From: Halothiobacillus sp. 35-54-62
GTDB lineage: Bacteria > Pseudomonadota > Gammaproteobacteria > Halothiobacillales > Halothiobacillaceae
Assembly (NCBI GenBank): GCA_002281295.1
Contig: NCFS01000012.1
Span: 1 to 33,351 of the forward strand
DNA length: 33,351 bases
Direction: 5' to 3'
In this document: positions 27,077 through 33,351 of the stretch, piece by piece
Layout: each line of letters opens with the position of its first letter
Position numbering within the stretch: position 1 is the stretch's first letter
Made by a program: the position numbers and the translations under genes
The notes under the pieces: generated by a model
Databases searched by the model: none
Seen by the model: the letters and a program-made list of their open reading frames with translations, nothing else
Told to the model about the DNA's origin: nothing

Positions 27077-27103
27077 AAAAAGCGCCCATTAAGGGCGTTT
27101 TTT
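27077..27103 (+). terminator. terminator of the chemoreceptor gene
   Basis: A CGCCC/GGGCG stem (27083-27087 and 27093-27097) extended by A-T pairs is followed by six T (27098-27103). It stands about 65 bp after the stop codon. Confidence 0.8.
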
Positions 27104-27223
27104 AATTGGGCTCAAGCGTGTTTAGTGCGGGTTTATTCGCACGCTCTGGCGGGTTTTCGTCAAAATTGGGGCGCACCCCTAGTGTTTGGGGTTGTCGCGG
27201 GCGTTTTGTGGGTTAGCGCACAT

Positions 27224-27251
27224 AAAAAACCCGCGTTAAAACAACGCGGGT
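27224..27251 (-). terminator. terminator of the sor gene
   Basis: On the minus strand a perfect 9-bp stem (ACCCGCGTT / AACGCGGGT, arms 27243-27251 and 27229-27237) with a 5-nt loop runs into six T (27229-27224). It lies about 30 bp after the sor stop. Between it and the chemoreceptor terminator (27104-27223) I see only small GC-rich inverted repeats and no gene. Confidence 0.88.
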
Positions 27252-27281
27252 GATGGGTTTTTTAGTGAGTTTGTTTGACGA

Positions 27282-28217
27282 TTAGTAAACCAGCTTACGA
27301 CGCCACAAACCTTGCTCCATCATCGGTGCGAAAAACATGTAGTAAGGGCCGCGATCCAAGTGCCGCATCACGCCCTCATTGTGGATGGTACGCAACTCAT
27401 AATCGACCATGGCATGGGCAATGCCCATATGGGCGTGATCGGGAGATTCCCATTCCATGTGTACCAAATATTGGGTAGGCGTTTGCGCAGGAATTGGCGG
27501 GCCGTTGGGTTTATCTGAACCGTAGTTGGTGCCATATTTGGGGGGATTTGCACCCAATGTGGCTTTCATTGCCCCCTCAGGATCAAGCTGGAACGAGCCG
27601 ATCGCCGACACACCGAACTGTTTGAGCAACATAAAACCGATCATGCCCGGAATGTTTTCTTTCATCCAAGTGAGCGTGGCAATGGCGCCGGCCTCGAAAT
27701 CTTTTTCGTGACCATCCATGACCCAGTGTTCGCCGATGGCAATGGTGCGCTGGCTGGCGAGCGCCACTTTCGGTACTGGTTGGCCTTTGCTGAAGGCATC
27801 GCCCAAAATTTTTGGTACGTCGGTCATGCCCATAATTTGTGGCAGATCGGATTTGATGATTTCATACAAGGGCTCCCAAGGACCCTCAATCACCATATCT
27901 AAGCAGCCGCCGCACAGCTCGTAAATTTCATTAAAGTTATCGTGATGCATTTCCTCATGTGAGGCGGCATCTTTCCACACCGTGTACTGGTACATGGCGA
28001 CGGGATTTAGTGTTTTACTCATATCGACAGCCCCGCCGCCGTAGCGACCGGCCATGGGGTGAATCCCCGTTTGCAGTAGTTGCTCGAAGCCTAAAAAGCT
28101 CGGATGAGATGCCGTGGTGATACAAACTTTCGGACCAATTTTCATCATGGTTTCATAACTGCCCGGAATGTTGGCAATTTTGGCCTGATTGATTGCGATG
28201 ACTGGATTACTACTCAT
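27282..28217 (-). CDS. sor: sulfur oxygenase/reductase
   Basis: SOR is a cytoplasmic, non-haem iron enzyme that assembles into a hollow 24-subunit sphere. With O2 it disproportionates elemental sulfur to sulfite, thiosulfate and sulfide without external cofactors. The key residues of the Acidianus ambivalens enzyme are all present, shifted by one: Cys32 (GPKVC, the persulfide cysteine), the iron ligands His87 and His91 (HEEMH) and Glu115 (GPWEPLYE), and Cys102/Cys105 (CGGC). The length of 311 residues is normal. I start at ATG 28217 because GAGG lies 8 nt upstream; it is only 2 nt from the ATG at 28223. It has its own terminator and a 343-bp leader, so it is probably a single-gene unit downstream of the mrp operon. 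A mesophilic Halothiobacillus SOR is known as a very active enzyme, and this gene is most like that group as far as I can judge. Confidence 0.95.
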   Translation of the reverse strand: MSSNPVIAINQAKIANIPGSYETMMKIGPKVCITTASHPSFLGFEQLLQTGIHPMAGRYGGGAVDMSKTLNPVAMYQYTVWKDAASHEEMHHDNFNEIYELCGGCLDMVIEGPWEPLYEIIKSDLPQIMGMTDVPKILGDAFSKGQPVPKVALASQRTIAIGEHWVMDGHEKDFEAGAIATLTWMKENIPGMIGFMLLKQFGVSAIGSFQLDPEGAMKATLGANPPKYGTNYGSDKPNGPPIPAQTPTQYLVHMEWESPDHAHMGIAHAMVDYELRTIHNEGVMRHLDRGPYYMFFAPMMEQGLWRRKLVY

Positions 28218-28245
28218 GATCATTACCTCGTTTTTACAAAAGGGT

Positions 28246-28278
28246 TTGAAAGCATCAGGTTAGTGACGACGCTTTCAA
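28246..28278. repeat. 8-bp inverted repeat in the sor leader
   Basis: TTGAAAGC (28246-28253) and GCTTTCAA (28271-28278) are perfect complements across 17 nt, just upstream of the sor ribosome site. This could be an operator for a dimer or an mRNA hairpin near the start. Confidence 0.4.
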
Positions 28279-28340
28279 GTGATTTGACCGATGGCTCGCA
28301 AGGCAAGTTCATAATTAAATTAGAATATGCTAATTTTAAA

Positions 28341-28377
28341 GCGCCGATGAGTGGGATTATTTTCCACGCATCGGCGC
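28341..28377 (-). terminator. strong hairpin between mrpG and sor
   Basis: GCGCCGATG-A-GTGG (28341-28354) pairs with CCAC-G-CATCGGCGC (28364-28377), a 14-position stem with one mismatch and a 9-nt loop. On the minus strand it is followed by TTTAAAATT, a weak T-run. It could end mrp transcription or act as an attenuator ahead of sor. Confidence 0.5.
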
Positions 28378-28541
28378 CGGGGCTGGGTTTAAGTTAGGTA
28401 ATTATTTTTTTAATTTCAGGTGAATTTTTTTTTGAATACAGGCAGTTTTTGCCGTCATCAAGGCGGATTTTTTCAAATGCGTGGGGTTTTTCCGCTCAAT
28501 CACATTGTTTTTTGGGGTGCATTCAAAAGGGTGGCAAGTAC

Positions 28542-28571
28542 ATTAATGCCTCATCGTGATGAGGGATTAAT
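28542..28571. repeat. stem-loop over the mrpG stop codon
   Basis: ATTAATGCCTCATC (28542-28555) and GATGAGGGATTAAT (28558-28571) pair with one G-G mismatch around a 2-nt loop. The right arm covers the mrpG stop codon. There is no T-run, so mRNA 3'-end protection or a palindromic protein site is as likely as termination. Confidence 0.45.
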
Positions 28572-28881
28572 CCGCTTTGCGTAAATGCTTTGCCACGGTC
28601 GCCATGATTAGGGCGCTAATCGGCGCGGTGAGCCATAAAAAAACGATAATTAACAGCTCGTGCAGCGAAAGCTGTTGATTTTCTGCTGAAAAAAACACCA
28701 CCGCAGCCAGTAAGATGGCGCTCACCCCGAGGGTGGATGCTTTGGTTGGGGCATGAAGGCGGGTAAAAAAATCCGGCAGTTTCGCTAAACCCACCGAACC
28801 GAGCAACACAAAGGCGGCGCCAAATAAGATTAAGGCTGAAACAAGGCTTGAAAGCATCCATGCGGTTAGGGTTTCTGGCAT
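28567..28881 (-). CDS. mrpG: Mrp Na+/H+ antiporter subunit G
   Basis: MrpG is a small membrane subunit with about three helices in the Mrp complex, which exchanges Na+ for H+ across the inner membrane. The family signature LPDFFTRLHAPTKASTLG is present near residue 35. I start at ATG 28881 (104 residues, MPETLTAW), right after the mrpF stop, because AGAGGGGG precedes it. An ATG at 28917 in the same frame would overlap mrpF by 35 bases and add a non-family extension. It is the last gene of the operon. Confidence 0.92.
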   Translation of the reverse strand: MPETLTAWMLSSLVSALILFGAAFVLLGSVGLAKLPDFFTRLHAPTKASTLGVSAILLAAVVFFSAENQQLSLHELLIIVFLWLTAPISALIMATVAKHLRKAD

Positions 28882-28882
28882 G

Positions 28883-29179
28883 TTAATCCCCCTCTTTGTG
28901 CGCGCTGTTAAGCTCAATGATGCGGCCGCGCAGCAGGTATTTGCTCAAAATAACGGTACTAATAAATCCCAATACCGCCATTAATAAGGCGGCTTCAAAA
29001 TTAATGGTGTTGTTGATCCAAATACCAAACAGCACGATAAGGGCTATGGCATTAATGGTGAGGGTATCGAGCGCCAAAATTCGATCAGGCAAGGTGGGTC
29101 CGCGCACTAAACGATAGCCGGTGAGCAGGCTTGCTATGCCAACCATAATTAACCCAATTAATGCGGCGGTTTGAATCAT
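28883..29179 (-). CDS. mrpF: Mrp Na+/H+ antiporter subunit F
   Basis: The 98-residue protein has three membrane helices and the MrpF motif RGPTLPDRILALDTLTINA (about 26-44), which contains the conserved Asp. It overlaps the end of mrpE by 4 bases and is followed at once by mrpG. Confidence 0.93.
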   Translation of the reverse strand: MIQTAALIGLIMVGIASLLTGYRLVRGPTLPDRILALDTLTINAIALIVLFGIWINNTINFEAALLMAVLGFISTVILSKYLLRGRIIELNSAHKEGD

Positions 29180-29715
29180 GCCTTGTTTCTCGGTAAAGGA
29201 TGCGCAGGGTGGGTTTCACTATCAAAAATGAGGCTTAAACGGGCTTCATAGCGCTGTTTAAGTGCGTTTATTTCATCGATTGGGTTTTCTGCATGCAGGG
29301 CATGCACAAGCAAGAACTTTTTATCCGCACTTAATTCGCAAGATACTGTGCCGGGAGTCAGGGTAATGGTGCCGGCAAATAGGCTAATGGCTACGGGGTG
29401 GGTGAGATCAAGCGGTACGTTAAGAAAACGAGATTTTAACGCGCTATTTGGGCCCAATACTTGGCGTGCCACGATGAAATTGGCGCGGATAATATCCAAA
29501 AGCACCAGCCCCGTGTAGGCAAAAAGCCGCCAAGGGCGTTTAAATTTTATGGGTGCATCTAGGCTTTGGGGCACAAGGTGGGTAATGCCGATGGCGAGCA
29601 GAATGCCGAGTAGAATTTGCCCTGATGCCAGGCTGTTATTAAGCAGCAACCACAGGTTAAGCAAAATCAAACTCAGCCAAGGGCGGGGCAAAATTTTGGC
29701 CAAAAACTTAACCAT
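29176..29715 (-). CDS. mrpE: Mrp Na+/H+ antiporter subunit E
   Basis: The 179-residue product matches MrpE: two or three N-terminal membrane helices (to about residue 85), then a cytoplasmic domain containing TITLTPGTVSCEL (about 116-128), the family hallmark. Its ATG shares a base with the mrpD stop. MrpE is needed for full antiport activity in characterised systems. Confidence 0.92.
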   Translation of the reverse strand: MVKFLAKILPRPWLSLILLNLWLLLNNSLASGQILLGILLAIGITHLVPQSLDAPIKFKRPWRLFAYTGLVLLDIIRANFIVARQVLGPNSALKSRFLNVPLDLTHPVAISLFAGTITLTPGTVSCELSADKKFLLVHALHAENPIDEINALKQRYEARLSLIFDSETHPAHPLPRNKA

Positions 29716-31316
29716 TAGTGAGCCACCTTAGTATCGTGAAGGGGGTGCGGGGCGAAGCCTGCCCCGGGCGCGGTAGGGGTGGGGTGCAACACGCGTTGGA
29801 TATAACGCGGGGTATCGTGAATTTGGATGCTGGTTTGGGTTAACCAGTGCGTTATGGGCTTCGACGCGATAACCATCAAGACAACCAAGCCCAAAGGAAT
29901 TGATACCGCCGCCCAGCTCAGCCGTGTGTTGATAGGGGCGGATTTAACGGCCGCCGGCGCGTGTTCTACCCGATAAAATAGCGCACTGCCGCTGCGCGCC
30001 AACGCGACCACCATCAGCACACTGCTGATAAGCACAGTGGCATAAATAGGCACCCAGAGTGGGTTGGCCAAGGCGGCAAATAAGATCATAGTTTTGCCGA
30101 AAAAGCCGGTGAGCGGGGGTAATCCGGCAAGGCCAATGGCATAAGCTAAAAATAAACTCCCCGCCAATATTGCTTGGGGCATGGGGGGATGGGTTTCTCC
30201 AATTTGATCGCCGCGCGTGCGGACAATTTGGCCGGCCAGCAAGAAAAACCCAGCGGTCATCAACGTGGTGTGAATCCAGTAATACAGCCCGCCGGTGAGG
30301 GCGGCTTGGGTATTGATGCCCAAGGCAATCATTAAGGTGCCCACCGATGCCAGCACAAGATAAGCCACTTGGCGGCGCACATTAATGGCGGCCAGCACCC
30401 CGAAGGTGGCCATAATGAGGGTGAGTAACCCCAAGAGCAGCATCCAAGGATCAATCAGGTTAATTAGCGCCATTGGCGCAGTGAGTTCATTAAACAGGGT
30501 GCCATGCACGCGCAGCATGGCGTACAGCCCAACTTTGGTCATGATGGCAAACAAGGCGGCGACCGGTGCAGAGGTTTCGGCATAGGTGCCCGGTAGCCAT
30601 AAATACAGGGGGAACGCGGCGGCTTTGATCGCAAACACCACGAATAACAAAAAACTCGCTGCGGCAATCAGGCCATACGTGCTGGCAGGCGCTTGGCTGA
30701 TTTTTACGGCTAAATCGGCCAAATTAAGGGTGCCCAACACGCCATACAGGGCGCCCACAGCAAATAAAAAAATAGTTGAGCCAATTAGGTTGATGACGAT
30801 GTAATGCAAGCCCGCTCGACTGCGCGCCGCACCGCCACCATGCAGCATGAGGCCGTAGGATGCCAGGAGTAGCACTTCAAAAAACACGAACAAATTAAAG
30901 ACATCACCGGTTAAAAACGCGCCATTTAAGCCGAACAGCTGGGCTTGAAATAGGGCATGAAAATGCGCGCCTTTTTTATCTTCATCGGTGGCAATGGCAT
31001 ATAAAAAACTCACCCCCCCCAAGAGGGCGGTGAGCAGCAGCATGAGCCCCGATAAGCGGTCATAAACCCACACAATGCCAAAGGGCGCGGGCCAATCGCC
31101 CATGGGATACACCTCGGCCGTATCGCCGGCGCCGCTTGCCAGTAAATACACGACGCAAATCAGCAGGATGCTGACGCTGGCGCCACTGATAATGCGCTGA
31201 ATTTGGATGCCAGCTCGGTGCAGGGCTATGAGTGTAATTGCGCTTAAGATGGGCAAAAACACCGGTAGGGCGAGTAATTGCAACGCCATATTTTGGGTGA
31301 ATTCTGGGCTTAACAT
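29715..31316 (-). CDS. mrpD: Mrp Na+/H+ antiporter subunit D
   Basis: MrpD is a NuoL/M/N-like proton-channel subunit. The 533 residues form about 14 membrane helices. Conserved blocks are LTGDVFNLFVFFEVLLLASY with the key Glu (near 135-154), AFPLYLWLPGTYAETSAPVAA (lysine-helix region, near 235) and GLPPLTGFFGKTMI (near 405). It begins within the last codons of mrpC (7-base overlap), as usual in tightly coupled mrp operons. Confidence 0.95.
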   Translation of the reverse strand: MLSPEFTQNMALQLLALPVFLPILSAITLIALHRAGIQIQRIISGASVSILLICVVYLLASGAGDTAEVYPMGDWPAPFGIVWVYDRLSGLMLLLTALLGGVSFLYAIATDEDKKGAHFHALFQAQLFGLNGAFLTGDVFNLFVFFEVLLLASYGLMLHGGGAARSRAGLHYIVINLIGSTIFLFAVGALYGVLGTLNLADLAVKISQAPASTYGLIAAASFLLFVVFAIKAAAFPLYLWLPGTYAETSAPVAALFAIMTKVGLYAMLRVHGTLFNELTAPMALINLIDPWMLLLGLLTLIMATFGVLAAINVRRQVAYLVLASVGTLMIALGINTQAALTGGLYYWIHTTLMTAGFFLLAGQIVRTRGDQIGETHPPMPQAILAGSLFLAYAIGLAGLPPLTGFFGKTMILFAALANPLWVPIYATVLISSVLMVVALARSGSALFYRVEHAPAAVKSAPINTRLSWAAVSIPLGLVVLMVIASKPITHWLTQTSIQIHDTPRYIQRVLHPTPTAPGAGFAPHPLHDTKVAH

Positions 31317-31675
31317 GGGGTTTTTTTATGCGGTTCGGTGGCGGGCGCGGGCTCATCTGCCCTGCCGTCAACGTGATCAGAGCCAAGCTCTGCCCGCGTT
31401 TTAAGTGCCAATACAATCACAAAGGCGGTCATGGCAAAGGCAATCACAATGGCAGTTAGCACGAGCGCTTGGGGCAGGGGGTCGGCGTAGGTGGCATGGG
31501 GTTCAATGACGGCCGCCGCATTGCTGGCAAGCCGGCCGGTGCCAAATAGAAATAAATTTACCGCATAAGAAAGCAGAGTTAAACCCATCACCACGGGAAA
31601 GGTTTGCGCCCTTAAGCTTAAATAAACCCCTGTGGTGGTTAAAACGCCGATGAGGAGCGCAAATAAAATCGCCAT
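31310..31675 (-). CDS. mrpC: Mrp Na+/H+ antiporter subunit C
   Basis: MrpC is a NuoK-like subunit with three membrane helices. The 121-residue protein contains VMGLTLLSYAVNLFLFGTG (about 29-47) and DPLPQALVLTAIVIAFAMTA (about 65-84), both typical. A short charged tail follows residue 95. Its start overlaps the mrpAB stop by one base. Confidence 0.94.
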   Translation of the reverse strand: MAILFALLIGVLTTTGVYLSLRAQTFPVVMGLTLLSYAVNLFLFGTGRLASNAAAVIEPHATYADPLPQALVLTAIVIAFAMTAFVIVLALKTRAELGSDHVDGRADEPAPATEPHKKTPC

Positions 31676-33351
31676 TATTGAGGCTCCTTCAAACTGGCTG
31701 TGTGGGATTCTTGCGCCTGAATTTGCACAATGCGGGTGAGCATTAAAATACCGGCGCCCATCACGACAAAAAATACCCCTAAATCGAACATCATGGCCGA
31801 TGCTACTTCCACCTCGCCGATGAGCGGCAGGTTGACGTGGGTGAAGGTTGAGGTAAGAAACGGGTAGCCTAGAACAATCGAGGCAAGCCCGGTGCCGAGC
31901 GCCAGCAATAAGCCCAAGGCAATGGCGCCATGTGCTTTGGTGCTTAATGCCTGGCCATCGTGCGGCTGACCGTGGCTAATAAGCTGCATCATGGCGGCAC
32001 TGGCAACAATCAAGCCCGCGATAAACCCGCCCCCCGGCGCATTGTGACCACGCAGTAAAATATAAGCGCCAAATAAGAGGGTCATGGGCAATAACAAGTG
32101 GGTGGCCGTTTGCAAAAGCAGCGGATGAGCCAAACGGGCGGCGGCGATGGGTGGCGGCGCCAAGGGGGTGAGTTTGATGCCTTGCAGCAAGGCGTAAATG
32201 CCCAAGGCGGCTAAGGCGAGTACGGAAATTTCACCAAAAGTATCGTAGCCGCGAAAATCGACCAAAATCACGTTAACCACATTGTGCCCGCCCCCAAGGC
32301 TTAGGCTGTTTTCAATGAAGTAGCCGGCAATGCTGGCAAAATCTCGCGACATTATGGCGTAGGTGAGCGCTGCCGCCCCGGCACCGATAACGCCAGCCAA
32401 AAGCGCATCTGGCCACACCCGCTTGGTGCGGTCAGGCGGGCTTTTTTGGGGTAAATAACGCAGCGCGAGCAGCATAAGAATGAGCGTGACTACTTCAACC
32501 GATAACTGAGTTAGCGCTAAATCGGGGGCGGAATAACGCACAAACAGCAGGGATACGCCCAAACCAATCACGCTTAAAAGCAACAAAGCAATGAAGCGTT
32601 GCGCGTGGATGAATGCGATGCTCAAAGCCAAGCCCATCATAATCAGCATGCCTAGGGCGGTGATGCCATCAAAAGGCGTCGCACGGGGTTCTGTTCCAAA
32701 AAGTGGCGCGGCAGGAATGCTCGCAAACCCGATAAGCCCCGCCCCGAGGGTGATGGCAAGAGTCCAGAACGCCATGGGCTGCAAGCGGCCTTGATCGAAG
32801 GCTTGGGTGAGCGTTTCACTGCCAAGTTGCAGTGCGCGCAAAACAAAATTGTAGGGCGTTTTCGCGTTTAAACGCCCCAAAGTGAGCTCGTGCCAACGGG
32901 TGAGGGGGCGCCTTACGATATACACAAGCAGGCCGCCGAGCATGGCCACCCCACTCATCATTAATGGCGCGTTAAACCCATGCCACAACGCCAAGCTGAA
33001 CACCGGTGCGGGGGCATTTAAGGCGGCGCTCACCGAAAGATTAAGAATGCCGCCCACAAGGAGCGCTGGCGCAAGCCCAACCGCCAAGCAAGCCACCACT
33101 AAAATCAGCACGGGAATGCGCATCATGAGCGGCGGTTCGTGAATGTTGGTGGGTAAATCAGGCGATGGCTCGCCAAAAAATGTATCGTGAATAAACCGTA
33201 TGGAATAGGCGACAGAAAAGACGGCACCCAATGTCACCAAGATAGGCAATAGCCAATTGGTGCTCACATCTAAGGTTTCGGTGAAAAATAGCTCTTTACT
33301 TAAAAAGCCATTTAGGAGCGGCACGCCCGCCATGGCCGATGCCGCAATGAT
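31675..33351 (-). CDS. mrpA: fused Mrp antiporter subunits A and B (N-terminus beyond window)
   Basis: The frame is open to the right edge, so only the last 558 residues are seen; the ATG at 33333 is internal. The visible part begins in the NuoL-like region ([16 protein letters not shown]), passes through the MrpA C-terminal region with [20 protein letters not shown], and ends in an MrpB domain ([20 protein letters not shown], about 100 residues from the end). A fused A-B subunit is the mark of group 2 Mrp (PhaA type), where the full protein has about 930-970 residues. It opens a six-gene operon AB-C-D-E-F-G with overlapping ends. The complex could serve Na+ export or pH balance. Confidence 0.93.
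   Translation of the reverse strand: MIAASAMAGVPLLNGFLSKELFFTETLDVSTNWLLPILVTLGAVFSVAYSIRFIHDTFFGEPSPDLPTNIHEPPLMMRIPVLILVVACLAVGLAPALLVGGILNLSVSAALNAPAPVFSLALWHGFNAPLMMSGVAMLGGLLVYIVRRPLTRWHELTLGRLNAKTPYNFVLRALQLGSETLTQAFDQGRLQPMAFWTLAITLGAGLIGFASIPAAPLFGTEPRATPFDGITALGMLIMMGLALSIAFIHAQRFIALLLLSVIGLGVSLLFVRYSAPDLALTQLSVEVVTLILMLLALRYLPQKSPPDRTKRVWPDALLAGVIGAGAAALTYAIMSRDFASIAGYFIENSLSLGGGHNVVNVILVDFRGYDTFGEISVLALAALGIYALLQGIKLTPLAPPPIAAARLAHPLLLQTATHLLLPMTLLFGAYILLRGHNAPGGGFIAGLIVASAAMMQLISHGQPHDGQALSTKAHGAIALGLLLALGTGLASIVLGYPFLTSTFTHVNLPLIGEVEVASAMMFDLGVFFVVMGAGILMLTRIVQIQAQESHTASLKEPQ

Larger units (their letters stand above)
28224..28566 (-). promoter_or_regulatory. sor leader and mrp-sor intergenic region
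   Basis: This 343-bp gap has no gene. Reading toward sor it contains a stem-loop at the mrpG stop, T-rich sequence, a strong hairpin (28341-28377), an AT-rich block (about 28310-28340) that is the best place for a promoter although no clear -35/-10 pair is seen, an 8-bp inverted repeat (28246-28278), and the GAGG ribosome site. The arrangement fits termination of mrp followed by an independent, structured sor leader. Confidence 0.5.

Noticed and set aside
28104-28397. Plus-strand frame across the sor start and leader
   Set aside because: It is the antisense of sor for about 115 bp, has no family likeness, and covers palindromic leader sequence.
33316-33333. Start codon of mrpA at 33333
   Set aside because: The frame is open to the window edge and the sequence there is mid-domain MrpA, so this Met is internal.

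Overview
This window looks like chromosome from a flagellated, sulfur-oxidising chemolithoautotrophic gammaproteobacterium, most like Halothiobacillus and its relatives. The pointers are a bacterial sulfur oxygenase reductase (SOR) at 27282-28217, an Acidithiobacillus-like sulfide:quinone oxidoreductase (SQR) at 358-1589, a psd - unknown gene - fimX order like the one I recall from Pseudomonas, and an almost perfect sigma-28 promoter before a chemoreceptor. The genus is an inference. I see no rRNA, tRNA, CRISPR array, insertion sequence or phage gene. Most of the window is closely packed core genes.

Layout. 1-357: a possible cut-off gene tail, a REP-like palindrome and the SQR terminator. 358-1589 (-): SQR, broken by an internal out-of-frame deletion, with a 290-bp leader rich in repeats. 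1880-2854 (-): prmB. 2967-11677 (+): a close run of psd, an uncharacterised 546-residue gene, a FimX-like degenerate GGDEF/EAL protein, folB, a MidA-type methyltransferase, tatD, thiL and pgpA, several with start/stop overlaps. 11773-12270 (+): a small exported protein, then a bidirectional terminator. 12354-15170 (-): ppc. 15458-20397 (+): gnd, zwf, pgi, tsaB (oxidative pentose phosphate/hexose entry plus a tRNA-modification gene). 20394-21878 (-): a YihY/BrkB membrane protein sharing its stop TTAA with tsaB. 21990-24866 (+): thiD, yqcC, metZ, gloA. 24867-25372: a 506-bp gap with inverted DnaA-box-like sites, a palindrome and a sigma-28 promoter. 25373-27016 (+): a methyl-accepting chemotaxis protein. 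27282-28217 (-): sor. 28567 to the right edge (-): a group-2-type Mrp Na+/H+ antiporter operon, mrpAB (fused, cut by the edge), mrpC, D, E, F, G.

How the parts fit. SOR disproportionates sulfur with O2 in the cytoplasm to sulfite, thiosulfate and sulfide, and a working SQR would re-oxidise that sulfide into the quinone pool. Here the SQR copy has lost its third redox cysteine and its C-terminal membrane helices from the reading frame, so another sulfide oxidase would be needed. The Mrp antiporter upstream of sor could serve pH/Na+ homeostasis, but a functional link is only inferred from adjacency. The psd-unknown-fimX group suggests a c-di-GMP effector pathway, possibly type IV pilus control. 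The most interesting places are the SQR lesion and its leader, the sor leader with its strong hairpins, the unknown partner of the FimX-like protein, and the DnaA-box pair.
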